NCBI GenBank assembly: GCA_013399695.1 | Contig: VXAU01003167.1 | Location: 124,001 to 188,000 of the forward strand | Length of the DNA: 64,000 nt | Direction: 5' to 3' | DNA from: Formicarius rufipectus | Lineage: Eukaryota > Chordata > Aves > Passeriformes > Formicariidae | In this document: positions 48,647 to 63,124 of the stretch, piece by piece | Numbering within the stretch: position 1 is the stretch's first letter | How the letters are laid out: every line of letters begins with the position of its first letter | The notes under the pieces: generated by a model | The model's input: only the letters and a program-made list of their open reading frames with translations | Databases searched by the model: none | What the model was told of the DNA's origin: nothing | Made by a program: the position numbers and the translations under genes

Positions 48647-51600
48647 TCCCAGCATTTATTTGATTGTAACAACATTTGAAGTGGTCTCTGCTTTTTTGTT
48701 TTACAGCAATATCAAAATTGAATTTGTTTTCAGTTTTGAAAAAGGAACCTTATCATATGGTATGGCTGATCCTATTGCCTCTGAAACAAGAGCTGCTGCT
48801 TTTCAAAAGCAGATATTTTAAAATAAGAACTTAATATATTTTTATTTAGATCCTCCTTCATGATGAAGCTATTAAAAGTTGGGGAAAAAAAAATCTTAAT
48901 CTGCCAATTCTTCCATTCAGGTTTTGAGTTTGCCTGCCAGATAGGTGATATCCTGTGTTAGTGATATCAGGACTGCTACACAATTCCAGCTTTGCAGAAA
49001 CCCAAAATGTATGATGAGACTAGAAATACTTGAACAACAAAATTAATTAAGAAACTGGCCTTAATTTTGATTTCCATACATTTATTTGAGATGTTGTGTA
49101 TTCATACTGCATAGTATTGTTGATATTTTGGCCTTTTTGTTTACCACTATAGTATATTTTAAAAAAATGACATTCACAACTTTCTTCAAACACCTAGTTC
49201 TTCCTAATACATGTACTAGGTTAATGAAATTTCTAACATTTTAAGCTCTAGAATTCCAGTAACAATCCTCAAAGAGTTTTTCAATCTGGTTCCAGTAAAA
49301 TGACTTTGAAGAGTTAAGGCTAAGGATACAATTTTCGATGTTCTGTGACCAACATTGACTTTTGTGCTGCAAAAAGGATGGCTTATTCCTGAATTACTTG
49401 AAACCATACCACTGTACTTTCTCTGAGACTGTCTAGCCACATCAGTTACATGGGAAAGTCATTAAATCCCAGCTATCTTCTGAAATGCATCAGCTGAGTC
49501 CTGATAATTCTTGTTGCCAGCAGACCAGAAATCAACTAATGGCATTTCTTATAAACAATTTCTTGTAACACTAACACTTTGTGTCAATATATATTAATGT
49601 AGTGCGTTGAATTGTCCCAGTGAAATGTGACAGCCCAATTCTTCTCTTTGGTAGGGCTATGCCCATTGGAAAGTTGATGAATTAAAATTCTTTTATTGAT
49701 GCAATGTGTTGCTGGTTTGTTGTTTATCAGATGCAATAAGCTGGTTTTTCCCCTGGGACTTTGGTGGAATGTTCTGTGATGGAGGGTTGCTCCAGGGAAC
49801 AAGGGTTGAGACAGCGTTGCAGCATCTGAGCAGTGGAAGAGTAACTCCTATAAAGTAGAGCTGTGGAATCATAACTTTTGTGAACTTAGAGATTTGTTGC
49901 TGCCTTACATTTATTTTTGCCTTTTATCTTTCTCTTTCCAAATGGGTGCAAAGATGTACAGTACCTTAATATTATCTTTCCTGTTTGGCAATACTCCAAG
50001 GCTTCTCAAGGACCTGGTGTATCCGGTCATCCTTCAGTGCTTTCCAGATAAGTTGGAAGGAGTATCACTGGTTTGATTTTTCTTGAAGATTGGCGCTTTA
50101 CATTAGACTTAAGGAAACTTTTCTGAAGAGATTGTACCAGTTGTGAGATGGACAACTCTTCCCATCTGATGTTTTGTCATTGCTTTGCCACTTAAAGGAA
50201 GATCTATTTGGAAGAGTAATTGATTTATGATTTGGTAACATTGTATGGATAGATAACCATTGATGTGGGTGGTACAAAACCTTTCAAAAATGTTTTTAAA
50301 GAAAACTTGCCAATTCAATTGCTTTCTGCAGTGTCTTGCAGTGTGAACTGCTATGAAGCTCTGTGACAATGTTAGGAACAATTAAGGATAGGTAAGAATG
50401 ATGTTATCATTTTTCCAGGTAGGACTTTGAAGGTTTGAATGAAGTGGAAAGCAAAACAGGAATCCATGCAGAAGGTGTTGAAGGAGTTAGTTTGTAACTT
50501 TGGGTCAGATCTGTTATTGCTCTTTCAAGAGTTGCCTCTCAGATTGTTCCTCTGCAGCTGAACGCGAACTTCAGTCTCAGATTGGATGGATTCACCTTAA
50601 TCTGTTCTGAGAGATTAATATGACTGGTTGTCACTCATTCTCTGATCCTTACAGTCAGTGAATCCAGTTTCCTGCTGCCCTCTTGCAAGATCTGGCAAGT
50701 TCCTCATAGTTAAATACCTGTCTGCAAAGTCAATAAAACTTTGGGTATGCTCCCATGTGGAGATGGTTGGTTGGTGGCCGTTGCTGCTTGACTCTGTGCA
50801 GCTCAGCTACTATTTTGTTCTGTATTGGTGTAGTTCAGACTGTCTAGAAGCTTTTAACATCCTGAAGAATTTTTCATTACATGTCCTAATCACTTTTGAA
50901 TAAATAATGAAATGGCTAAGAAGCTATTTTTCCCATGCTTAATGGCACTATTTTCTCTTCAGATGAGTATTTTGAAGAGGAGTGTGGGAGAGTGGGCACT
51001 GCAAGTGCTTGTTGTTTTGAAAATGATTCTTGGATCCAGACAAAAAGTAATGTCTGGAATATTTCTGTTTATTGTCTGCAAGAGGCACAGGAAACAGGAA
51101 AGGCCAACTAAATTATAGCAGCCAGCAAACTCCTCTGAAGCAAAGGAAAATTTAGGAGTGACAAAACTGGGCCTTGCTGCCCACTGGGTCTGTGTTGCAC
51201 ATTCCTCATAAATCTACTGACAGAACTAGATCAAGGGTCCTTCATTCCACAAATGCAGAGGGGGATGTGAAGCCAGAGTTTCAGAGCCAGTTTATCAACT
51301 CGAAAAGGGAGAAACCTCTGCTTCTTTCTTCCAAAGTCTCCAAACTAGGTGAGTTCTCAAGTAGATAGCAAGAGCTGCAAGCAAATTTGTAGGCAGGAAT
51401 TTTCCTCTACTTTCACTTAGTAGAATAAATGGTCTTAATTTCCTTGTGCTAGTTAGAGTTGCAAATGATAGTACAGGGTGCTAAGGACAGGTATTCTGTC
51501 TAAGTGTCAGGAAATTGATATAAAGTACTGGATGATTCCATAGTATCTCAACTAGTTGGGAATCTCCAGTCTCAACAAAACTTTTCTTAAGTTGCTGTAG

Positions 51601-52830
51601 AGATAAATGACCTGCCAGGTCTGCAAGTTCCCTCTTCTCAAGGCAAAGTCGTTCACATTTTCAGCCTTCTATTTTCTTGCAGCCTAAACTGTCTAATTTT
51701 TAGGTTAAACAGATGTGTGAAAAAAAAATTAAATCTGGGCATTTGGCCATGGTAAACAAACTAGAATTGCTGCATCTTTGAATGTTTAATGACAATAAAA
51801 TAAATTGTTGCAAAGTACTTTATGCCTCGTTTAGAGCCAAGCACTACCCTTATCTTAAAATGTTATTTGCACATGTGATGTAAAAATGCTATTTAGACTT
51901 GAATATTTTTTATTTTGATTGGTATGAACCTCAAATGACGAGTGATTCCTTGGGATTTATTGGCATGCTTTCTGCTAACCTAAGATGTGTAGCTGACCTG
52001 TGAGAGTGTGCTGCTGAGAGACTACTTGCCTTTTTCTGTAACATGTGGATATCTGAGTATTTGTCCTTCAGAGCAGTACCCTATTGTAGTGATTCTCATC
52101 AGAGAGAGACTCTGCATGTTGTGCTTTTGTATTTCTGTCATGGAGTAAAATGCTAATGCTTTGCTCTTATCCTAAGAAACATTTTTGGTTGTGCAGATGA
52201 TGATCATCTCTCCAGGCTTAGAGCTCAGGGTTTGCATAGTACTTCTGTGTGTCCTGCCTGATGAAAATGAAAGTCTTATTGCATTAATTAACAGTGGCAG
52301 AAGTAGGAATTGGAAGAACAGGGCTGTATGGGCAAGATTGCTCTCCCTAAAGACAATCCTGGCACTACCTTTGTGTACAGATGAAAACACATGAACTGGC
52401 TGAAACGAGATCCCTGTAGCCTGTTATCCTGTCCTTCACAGTAACCCTTAGTGACCTATGAAGATAGAAAAGTTTAATGGAGTCACATGAAGAGTTAATT
52501 GACAAAGCCCATGAGCTGTATTTTGTGGGTGTGACTGGTATCTGAAACAGGAATGAGAGATATGTGGATGTGCTTTTCTTCATATGTCTTCAGGTCTTCT
52601 GCACCTTTATTTGGAATACTGGAATTCTCCTGACTATAGTAATCAGTAGAATTGAAAAGCTGCCATCATGTTTTGTGTTTAAAAATGAAATCCTGCAAAT
52701 TGTAATAATTCATCACTACAGTTAGCTGAAAATGTTTGTTTCTGACACCTTGTGGTTGAGCCTCAGAGCAGCAGTAATATGAGAAGTTTCATTAGAGAGT
52801 GTGAGTCTGTTTTTTCCCTACGGTATAATC
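48647..52830. other. Intron 1, nothing coding seen
   Basis: Plain AT-rich sequence between the solo LTR and the CR1 at 52831. Only short A runs (48886, 51720) stand out. Confidence 0.55.
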
Positions 52831-53205
52831 AGAGTTTTGGAGGGAACCTTAAAGATTATCTAGTTCCAACCCCCTTTGCATGTACAGGGACACCATTCAC
52901 TGGACCAGATTGCTCATAGGTCCATACAGCCTCTCCTTGAACATGGGCATGATGAATCCACAATTCCTCTGGGCAATCTGCTCCAGTGCATCACCAATCA
53001 CACATTAAGAATTTTTTTCCTAATATCTAATCTAAACCTGCTCTAAGTTTGAAACCATTCCCCCTTGTCCTGTCACTACATACCCTTGCAAATAGTCTTT
53101 CTCTATCTGTGTTTTAGGCTCCCTTCAAGTACTGGATGGCAACAACTACATCACCTCAAAGCTCTCTTTTCCAGGCTGAGCAAATGCTGTTCTCTTAGCC
53201 TTTTG
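52831..53205 (-). mobile_element. CR1 LINE 3' fragment
   Basis: Plus-strand order is a GGAGGGAACCTTAAAGATTA start, TCCAACCCCCTTTGCATG, CCTCTCCTTGAACATGG, CTCCAGTGCATCACCA, TCTAATCTAAACCTGCTCT and CCCCCTTGTCCTGTCACTAC. This is the CR1 3' region in reverse. The terminal octamer is eroded and the 5' end is truncated near 53205. Confidence 0.85.
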
Positions 53206-55123
53206 ATTTGATGGATGGACTGTTAGACAGATAATGCTGCTAGCCCTACTCCAATAGTGCAGCCTTGTTGTGTGACCATGTATTAACCTACTTGTGTGAA
53301 CTCCTCTCAAGATGATAAAGTGAATTGAAGCTCCAGGAAACTGCACTGAACTATAAAGGACTATTCTAGGGGTTTGGAATTCTGTCACATGTACAGTACA
53401 CTCTAACTATCAGATTTATGGACCATAAGAAATAAAGCTGCCTTTTTCCAAGCTTTTTATTTTTCCTGCATAAGCATTTTTATTGTTCATCTGTTTTCAA
53501 TAGCTCTCAATAAGAGATGGGTTTTATAAACATTTTTGCAGTAAAAACTTTGAAGCGTATAGTTGTTTGAGTTCATCTTACCCTAAAATAGCCTTTTCTT
53601 GAATACTTTGCTCATATCACATGGGACTACTGTAGCTCCAAGCCTGACTTGGTGGATCTGACTGGGACAGCTTTCACTGAGAATGACTCTGCAAGTCTAA
53701 GTATCTATTTGCATGCAGAAAGTACGGTTGTTCTTCTGGAAGTCTCTATTTATGAACAATGAGACTACCTTGAAAACTGAGGGTGAACATATAGTGACAT
53801 CTAACCCACCTACTGGATATAGCTGTAAGCCCCCTTAGTTTTAGTTTTGTTTGTACAGAAAAAAGGACATTTTCAAATGTAGTCTGTAATGGTTTCCTCA
53901 GATCAGGTAAAGTACCATTGGAAAATTCATTTGATACTAGTCTAATTGTATAAACTGTGATACTCATCTGTGTAGAATCTTTCCATGGGAAGAAAGTCTG
54001 TTGTTAATGGACATTGCTTCTTCAGCAAATTTCTAAAGTTGATCTGGCCTGTGAATTTCAAATAACTTGTGCAGAATTCCTTTATGGACTTGAAGCCATT
54101 CCAAGAGTTTTAAAAAAAATGGCAGAGTCTGTTTCCTCCTTAGTAAGGACAGAAGACGGGCAAATGGATACATTTACTGTCTGTGATTATTGGCAGAATC
54201 TTGCAAAAAAGCAGATTTTGTAGCTTGATAACAGCTCTGACTCAAGGCTGCCCAACTTGCCTGTCTCTCTGTTTGTAATTATCTAATCCTGCTTAGGCTT
54301 GCTTTTCCTGAGTACTGGTTTTTGTATGGTGAGCATTTCCTGCAATAGAGGACTTGTACAGGCTTAAGTTCTTTCCCATCACAAGGTAGGATGCTCCATA
54401 TCTAAACAAATGTCTAATATAATGCCTTAATTTCTTCTAACTTATTCTGTAGGTTGTTTTTCACTTCAGGTCTAATGAGGACTGTTGTTCTCTACTGGTC
54501 TATGCTCTTAGAAGAAGAATGCTAAGTACTCCAAATATTTTAGTTACTTTAGTAAAAGCTGAATACCGTCCTTCTACTGGCCTGTTTGTTCATGTTTTGT
54601 GTCTACTGACAGTAACAGCTTCTGGTACCTGGATGTCAGATACCTGCAGGTGTGTCAGCATGGCTCTGCTTCCTATGTTGGGGAATTGGTGTTAATGGAG
54701 TAAATGGAGCAGTGGGACCTGGAAACATTGACTGTGCCATGACCCTCACATTAAGTTGGCAAACTGCTGTAAAGAGTGATTAAAATCGGGGAAATCCATT
54801 TGAAGGAAACTTTTTCAGGGTAAACAGAGAGTAAACTTGGGCCTGAGGAGTTTTCCATCTACATATGTTGAGTTTTAGGTATGCTGTTGATTTTGTAATT
54901 CTGGAAATTCAGAAGCAATCCAACAGCTTGTTAATTAAATGTCAGGTCTTTATTAAAAGGTAAAATACTTACATGATCTGCCAGACATTGATTGATTCAT
55001 ATAGAAAATAGATTTTAATAAACATCAATATGAGAATTGCCAGAATAAGTTCCAAAAATGTAATAGTAAGATGTGGTTCTCACTTCCTTCACAAATTGAA
55101 AATTCCTAAGAAACAGAAGACAG
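53206..55123. other. Intron 1, nothing coding seen
   Basis: No recognised repeat or coding sequence. Composition is ordinary. Confidence 0.55.
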
Positions 55124-55512
55124 ACTGAGGTCACTTGGCCTGTTCATCCTGGAGGAGACTGAGAGCAGACCTCATTGTGGTCTTCAACATCCTTGCAAGG
55201 GGAAGTGAAGGGGCAAGTACTGATCTCTCTCTTCTCTTTGGTGACCAGTGACAGAACCTGAGGGAATGGCATGAAGTTTTATGATGAGAGGTTTAGGTTA
55301 GATATTACAAAAAGTTTTTTCACCCAGAGAGTGGTTGGGCACTGGAACAGGCTCTCCAGGAAAGTGATCATATCACCAAGCCTGTCTTGAGTTCAAGAAA
55401 CATTTGAACAATGCTCTCAAGTACATGATGTGATTCTCGGGGTGGTCCTGTTCACAAGCAGGAGCTGGACTGATGATTCTTGTGGGTCCCTTTCAACCCA
55501 GACTATTCTATA
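55124..55512 (+). mobile_element. CR1 LINE 3' fragment
   Basis: It opens in ACTGAGGTCACTTGGCCTG, passes through CAGTGACAGAACCTGAGGGA and AGTTCAAGAAACATTTGAAC, and ends at CAACCCAGACTATTCTATA. Same subfamily as the copies at 31370 and 37695, with a small deletion in the LEKRRLRG segment (GGAGGAGACTGAGAG). Confidence 0.88.
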
Positions 55513-55979
55513 AGACATGTGGAAAACAACAGCCTAAGGTAGATATAGCAGCATGCTCTGGGTATGGCTAGGTCTTCAGAAATTTTTCCAAGCAGGCATT
55601 CTGTCTTCCTGCCATGAGAAAGTAAAGGTAAATATTTTGCTTGTTTGTAATAACTCATATAATTTATTTTTTTCCCCCTCTGCTTAGTTATGGCTTCTGT
55701 TAGAGGGTGCATGCTCTGAGGCTTGCTTTTGTCATCATCTTTCTGCTTCTGTTGATATTCTTGTTTAAATCATCAATAGCAGGCATAGGACCCAGAATCT
55801 TAAGCAGTGTTTCTAGGCTATTGAAGACCTCTGCTATTAGAGCTAACAGAATCTGTGTTAAGTCCTGATAGTAAGTTGTCATTTTCAGACATTTGTTTAT
55901 TCAATTGCACCACTGACCAGTGTATCAGACATTGTCTAGTAATTGTGGTTTCCTCTCTTTGTTTAATATGGTTTTGCAT

Positions 55980-56592
55980 CAAGGTGGCCAAGAAGGCCAG
56001 TGGCATTTGTCTTGTGTCAGGAGCAATGTGGCTGGCAGGACCAGGACAGTGATTGACCCTCTGTGGTGAAGGTGAAGCTGCACCTCAAATCCTGTGTCCT
56101 CTTCAGGTCCTCTCACTCCGAGAAAGACATTGAGGTGCTGGGGTGTGTCCAGAGAAGGGCAGCAGAGCTGGAGAAGGGGCTGGAGCACAAGTCTGGTGAG
56201 GAGCAGCTGAGGGAACTGAGGTTGTTTAGCCTGGAGAAAAGGAGGCTGAGGGGAGACTTGATCACTCCCTGCAACTGCCTGAAAGGAGGGTGTGTGGTGG
56301 AGTGGGTGGATCTCCTCTCCCAGATAGTAAGTGACAGGATGAGAGGAGGTGACCTCAAGTTATGCCAGGGGAGGTTAGATTGGATATTAGGAAAAATTTC
56401 TTCACAGGAAGAATTGCCCAGCATAGCAACAGGCTGTCCAGGGAAGTGGTGGAGTCACTGTCCTTGCAGGTATTTAAAACACATAGATGTGGTGCTTGGG
56501 GACATGGCTTAGTGGTGGGCTTGGAAGTGTTAGGTTCAAGGTTGGACTTGATGATCTCAAAGGGCTTTTTCAACCAAACCAATTCTATGGTG
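55980..56592 (+). mobile_element. CR1 LINE 3' end with ORF2 remnant
   Basis: It begins AAGGTGGCCAAGAAGGCCAG, includes HSEKDIEVLGCVQRRAAELE- and LRELRLFSLEKRRLRGDL-like sequence in the frame 56063-56512, and ends CAAACCAATTCTATGGTGAT. It is the same subfamily as the 19829 copy, and lies about 470 bases after the CR1 at 55124 in the same orientation. Confidence 0.9.
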
Positions 56593-59439
56593 ATCTGGAT
56601 AACTACATGGACCCCCAGTATTTACAAATACAATGAAGAACTCCATCTTACTAGTATGTTTTCCTGAAGACTGTCAGACTAGTGACAAGGAGCAATTAGC
56701 ATTAATTGTAACTGTTTTCATTTCCATATGGGTGTCTTGGGTAGCTTTCATTTCATAGCTGAGTTCCTAAAGGACATGTAGGCTGTGAAGTGTTGGTAAT
56801 GCTAATTCTCATAATAGCTGGCATATAGTATCCCAACTACAGTTTGAAAAAAGTCTGCTTAAAAGTTGCTATCCTCTAATGAAATTGTTGAACCTTTGAA
56901 ATGAAAAAAATATAAGCACGTGGGTTCTCTCTTAAAAATGAAATTTGACATTGGGATGCATACAGGCATTGTGACTGGTTCTGAGCGAGTTTGTAAGTCG
57001 GGTGGGGAATGTGTGACATTGAGCCTGTACTGTAACTCATTATGAGGTCAGATTGCAGTTGAAACTTTTAGTGTTTCTTTAAGAATTCTGGACTCAAATG
57101 TAAGTACTAAGCAAAAGAAAATAGCTGGTAGCCCACAAATGCATATAATTTATCAGTACATATAGAGTTACATAGGTTTTTTATGGAGAGTGACTGAGAG
57201 GAGAAATTTTCTGAGATGAGATCTGATGCCTCGACTGGGCTGGCTCTAAGTGATGTAGGTTTTTGTATAAACAAATGTGTTTCTCAGTTTACTTCAGCAG
57301 TGTTCTTATCTTGCCTGCCACAGTACTTCACTTTATTCCACATGTCACAAGTTAAAAGTAGTCTTCAGTAGAAACATATTTCAGAAGACTTAGCTAAAAT
57401 GTGTTGTACAGAAACAGGTGTTTGCTTGAGGTTATTAAGGCACTCTTTGTCTCTTGCGTGGGCAGAATGGAAATAACTGGCCTAATGATCCAGGAGTACA
57501 GTTAGTGTTGTTTTAAAATAGATGGAGAAAAATAATATGCTGTTATTAATTGTGGCAGGAGTAATTACATTCACCAAATGTGCCAACTTTTAAATCTCTT
57601 TAGTTGTGTTTTTAAATCATTGCAGTCATAGGAATTTTGACAACCTGTAGGCTGTAGAATTTTTGTGGGGAATTTTAGCCTCAACTTGTTAAAAATGTCT
57701 GTCTCCAGCGTTAAAATGACTATGTCTATAAGAACCTAAAATCTGGTATGTTGTATCAGCTTAAACTTGAAACTTAGTGTTTTCTACTGTGTCTTAGAGA
57801 AATACAACCTTGGCATGAGAACAACTCATGCCACAGATACTGCATAAAGCAGAGAAACTCTTAAAAGCTTCCAAATTCTCATACATTTTTGTTTGAATGT
57901 GCAGCATGCTTCACAGTCCAACTTCACATCTTTTCTGTAAGGTAATTTGGGAGCTGTACAATTGAATGCATTCTCATGGCCAAACATACAAGGTTTTTCA
58001 TATATTTGAAGCACTACAGGGCTTCTATACCATAATCAGGTATTCTTGAAAACTTGTGTAAGACTTAAAGTAACTCGATTTTCATAGCATTTCAATTATT
58101 TTAGCTGCAAGTGTTACTGCTGTTAGTCATTTGGGGATGGTTTCTTTTAGTTACTGGGACTTTTTTGTTTGGGTTTTTTTTGGGGGGGTGCTTAGATTTC
58201 AATTTTTACATTTGCAAGTTGGGACTCTTAGTTGACTAATGTAGAAGTTCAAGTCAGTTTTTACGGGCTTTGACCATAAATCAGCCATATGAAACTTCAC
58301 TTGACCTTGTAGTCTTGGTGGCAACTGTTACTTTCTTTTTTTTTTTAATTGAATTGAAATAAATTTTGGAAAGGTAGAGAAAGCCTTTGAAAATGGATGT
58401 GTTACTTTTATTTCCAAATGCCATCAAAGAAGGTTTAATGATTGACAGTTTAGATAGGAAATTGTAAGGTTTTGCAATGCTTGTGGTGATGGTTGTCATT
58501 GTGTTGAACATGATGCTGCTGGCTTATGTTTTCAAACTTTTCTCAACCCAAATTTTAGTGTAATTCTGTATCAAAACCAAGTGAATGTCAGCTTTAATTC
58601 CTTAATGAAAGTGCCTTGAGTTTTCTAATGCTTCAGAAAGGAAGTGCTTCTTTCAAAGGACAGTGTCTTCTCTCCTGGCCAGTATCTCCAGACTCACTGC
58701 AGCTCTTTGCTGCCTTATCTCCTTTCCCTCTGCCACCAGTAGTCCTTGCAGGCTTGTCTCCTGGGATGAGGCATTACCCTCTGAGCATGCAGGTCCTACT
58801 GCCATTGTAGAACAGATTTTCTCAGGTAGTGAGGCCAGCTTGTGCAGATCCTACATGTCACTGGCCTTTCAAAGGCTTAGGGATAAATATTCACACACAA
58901 TTTGCTTGCGTGGCCCTTCAGCCCTCTTTCAGAATCCTCATCTGCATGGGATAGTAAAGCCTCTGTTGTAGAGGGACAAAGATCTCTACTACAGGGTAAA
59001 AACTGCAAAGAAAGCAAAACTGTACAGCAGTGGTTTTCTAGTAGCCTCTCAGATTGGGGGGCAGATGATGGTAATTGCAGTAGAGAAGGAAGAAATTAGG
59101 TACTCAATGGGAAATCATTGCTTCAAGTAGTAGGCTTGATTATCATATTTTCCAATTCTGTGCTTTTTTGAAAGGGAGAAATCAAGCACAAATTAAACGT
59201 GAACCCAAATGAGAGATGCTATTTTGGCCAAAGTGGATTGTTTTTAGTTGAAATATAAGGCAATTGATTACACTGGCTGCATTAGCCTTGTCTTTGTAGA
59301 TTTAGTTAAATCCTCCAATAAAGCCTCCTGTTGGGGGAAAAAAAAAAAGGTATTGAAATGAGACATGTCTTTGAGGGAATGAAACCTTAGCTGATGTGAA
59401 GAGTATATAGTACAGTGTTTTCAAGAGCAAATTACCACA
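56593..59439. other. Intron 1, nothing coding seen
   Basis: A T/G tract lies near 58162-58190 and a T11-type run near 58337. Nothing else is recognised. Confidence 0.55.
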
Positions 59440-59560
59440 ATGGAAGTGTTACTGGTGGTGTTCTCTGAGACCTGTCTTGTTTAACATTTTCATTATTGAC
59501 TTTGAAGTACATGAATTCGAGCAATTTGTGAGTGATGATGGGAAAAACATGCCTTAATGC
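59440..59560 (+). mobile_element. Faint ancient CR1/L3-like trace
   Basis: A short match to the conserved ORF2 interior is visible: GACCTGTCTTGTTTAACATT, TTCATTATTGACTTTGAAGT, then a GATGATG at the usual spacing. It is heavily diverged, and nothing further downstream aligns convincingly. Confidence 0.4.
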
Positions 59561-62500
59561 AAAAGGACCATAGCATACTATATTGACAGAACTTTGTGAA
59601 GTCGTAGAAGTAGAACTGGCATGAACTCACTGGTCCAAAATTCTGAATAGTGCAGGGAGGAGACCATGACAGTAATTTTTTTAGTTGGCATCTCATTGAT
59701 TGGAGGCAGCTGAGGAAGAGGGATCAAGAGCATACAGCTTGTGTCTAAACTGTCTGTGGATTGTCAGCATGGCATAGCAAGTAGCTGGAGTCATGAAAAA
59801 GGCTACTGTACATCAGGGAAAGTATTTTCAACAAAAGAATACTAGAACCTGTGTAAAAGATCCAATTTAGAGGACCAGAGTGGCAATATTGATCTAAACC
59901 AGGACATCTGTAGGAAATTGCTATCACAGTGCTTGGAGGAAGTGGGAACTCTACCTTCCATGTTAGACTTCCTTTAAGACTATTATATTCAGGACTGTGA
60001 AACTAGAAACAGGTCTTTCCTCCCAGAATTAGAACAGATGTTCTGGGTGAATGTTCTTACTGCGTGTTTCTGGGGAATCATGCTTGGTTCCTCCACAAAT
60101 GTTCAGAGGGTTGTAAATCGCCCATGAGTAAATAAAAAAAAAAAAAAGACAACTCAAACTACAAGTTGGAATGCTTGAACCCAGGAACAAAGTTTTAAAA
60201 TTATCTTTTAGACCTCACAGCAGCGGGAATTCTGTTTCAAAGCAAGGGTTCTTTAAGCAGTTGTAATAGTCCTGGCCTTTCTTTGGTAATAGCAGGAAAA
60301 AGGCACTTTCTAGGTAAAAATGCCTAAAAAAATCCTGATCATCATGCTTGCTATTTTGTTATCTTCCTCTGAGGCCTTATATTTTGTAAGTGTCTACAGA
60401 AATATGGTAGCATGGCTACTCTGTGGACCTTTGCTCTCATGAGAAGACAGCTTGGAAGGACCCTAATCATCTTTTGCTGATCCTGGCTGGAGAGCTTTCA
60501 TGTGCCTAAAGTCAGTCAACTATGGTTTTTCACTGTTCTTGGAAAATGTGAGTGGGTTTTATACTCGTCAGTGTTGACCACCCCATTTAGCCTGATTTTA
60601 GTAATATAGCAATATGAAATGTGTTCGTGGTAGATCAGGACTGCTGACAAAGTAGGCACTGGGCCATAGGGAAAACACTGCTATGAAGCACATCATCAGG
60701 TCTCTTGCTGTGAGCTTTGCTTCAAAAAGCAGTTGTTTAATTAAATGCCAGGACTCTTGCCAAATTCCAGCATGATATAATTAAAACATTCTCCACAGGC
60801 AAGCTCTGACCGAGCATTCAGTGTGGATCAGAAACATGATGCACCCTGGGGATTGGGTTCTCTGGAGGGTGTTCTTCCAGTTTGAACAGAGACCAAAAGG
60901 GAATGAACAGATGGGAGCAAACAAGCTCATCTGCAGAAATACAGCGTTTTCAGTGAGCTGAATGTTTTCCTCACTGTGCAGAAGTAGTAAGGAGCCATGA
61001 CACAGCTCAGTCATTCGTCAGTTACTGATACTTTTGTGAATTTTGACAGTGCTATTATTGAAGTCTGTCTTGTTCAGTGCACTGTATTAGTGCAGACTTG
61101 TTAGATGAAGAGTGACATGACCACCTACTTTATCCCATGATTTTTACAACTCTTTAAAAGAATAAATCATTGTGGAAGATCGTCTGTCATGACCCTGCAT
61201 TCCTTTGCAGGGATCCTGTTGTATCTCACTTGGCAGCTTGTTTTATCCACTGTGGTTGGGTACTTGATCAACTTGCAGAGTTTTTATTCTCTGCTGTTCT
61301 TTTCAGTGAAAATTAGAAGATTAAGTGCTTGCTCTTGCCAGCAGTAGGCAAAATGGCTCTTCCTGGACTCTTCCAGAACTGAATTGTTAGTTGAGTTGGT
61401 GGTTGCTGCTGTTGGACTGCAGCGACAGAATAAAATGCCGGTCCTGCAGAGCTTATCGTGTGTGTTGAGTCAGATGGATATAGGAAAGGCAAATTTAAGG
61501 AAACAAATAATATTTAATACTAGTTGCCTTGATAGATACTTGCCTACCTACCAGTAGACTGCTTAAGTCATTGGGAATTTCAGCTGAGAAACTCCAAGTA
61601 TCTCAGGGAGGTATCTTTAAAGAGATTTCATGATCTGGAAGAGCACGTGGAGAAAGTACCTGGGGATGTTGCTAGGGAGTAGATGGAATGGAAGGCTGTG
61701 AAGGAAGAGGTGTTTGGCTGTTTTCTTTCCAGTTGGCGGGATGGGGTACAATAAAGGGTGAATAAATCTGAATCCAGCAGTTGTACCTCATTTGTGTGAG
61801 GTACTGCCTGGGGATAGTTTTTGTTGTCTGGATTTTTAAAGTGAGCAGTGTACAAAATGCTCTTGCCATAAGGTGTCTTTTATCAGTGGTGCCTGTTTCG
61901 GAACAGGACACTGCCAAAGTGCTTAAGGAAGGCTATTCTACGCTGTTGTACATTGGTGGAGTGGGATAATGAAAACTGAGATTGCAATTAATCCCTCTGA
62001 AACAGAGGTAGTCGTACACACAGAAAAGTTACCCTGGTGAGAGGTTGAGCTTTATGTGATTATTTCCTAAAAAAAAAAAAAGTTCCTTTTCAATCAGATA
62101 TTTACTAATGGTTGTTACATGATTTCAAGAGAAGAGAAAATGAAAAGGGTGTCATAGCAGTCCTTTCTGAGAAGAAAAGACTCTGTTTTTCTTCAGAGTC
62201 AGATATGATAACTGTGCCAAAAAGGTGTCTGTTGTCTGGCATTGTCAACCAGAACGTGGAGATGAATCAGCCTTGCTCTCTGACCCAAAACAGTAGATGC
62301 ATGGTCAGTATCTTTCTCTTCTTTTGTGTGCCAAACACTTCTGCAGAGGCCCTTAAGGAGCTCTGTATATTTTAAAATGCTTTAGATATTAAATTTAAAA
62401 TGTATTTTGTTACTTGTGAGTGGGTTTATTTACCAGATATGTTGGTTATTAATAAATGCCTCTGTCTACAGCTTCAGGCTTTGTGGTGGTGCTTTCTGAA

Positions 62501-62758
62501 GTTGTGTTTTACTCCTATAGCTCAGATCAGACTGTTTTTTACTTCCCTGAAAGTATGCTGTATTGCCAAGGAATGTCGTGGATGAAGAAGTAACCATGAG
62601 GAAAGCTTGCTGCGAGCTGTTCACTGACATCTGAAATACAGATCATGAATTTCAAAGTAATAATACTGGTTCAGTTGTTGCATTGTACAACTTCCATTTC
62701 TGAAGTGATCTTAAAAATTCACACATAAATACATTTCTTGATTGTATGTGCCTCCGTG
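59561..62758. other. Intron 1, nothing coding seen
   Basis: Nothing is recognised apart from A12-15 runs at about 60130 and 62069. Confidence 0.55.
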
Positions 62759-62773
62759 TGTGGGAATGGATTA

Positions 62774-62836
62774 AGAATATAACTGATAATACCTTGAAAT
62801 GATGCAGAATGTAACTGATAAGACCTTGAACTGATG
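62774..62836 (+). repeat. 32-bp tandem duplication in the LTR U3
   Basis: Two units start at 62774 and 62806, each AGAATxTAACTGATAAxACC followed by TTGAAxTGATG. U3 enhancer duplications of this type are common in retroviral LTRs. Confidence 0.75.
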
Positions 62837-63124
62837 TTTTAATATTGTGTAAAATGTATGTTTACCTTTGCCGTGTATGTCCCCCTCCGGAATCCATGCC
62901 TTCCCCTTCCCAGAGTCCATTTTTACCACTTCCCTGAAACCATGTGCCTTTCCCAGAGAGTCCTTTCGGCTCTCCAAGACCACCCCTCATGGAAGAGAGG
63001 GGCGTGACCCACCTTTCTGCCCGAAACCTTTCCCCGCCTATATGTTAATCCCCTCATCCCTGTTGGCCCAAAGCCACACAATACCTTTTCCCCCATTGGA
63101 GAATCTGAACCCCCTCCAAGGGAC

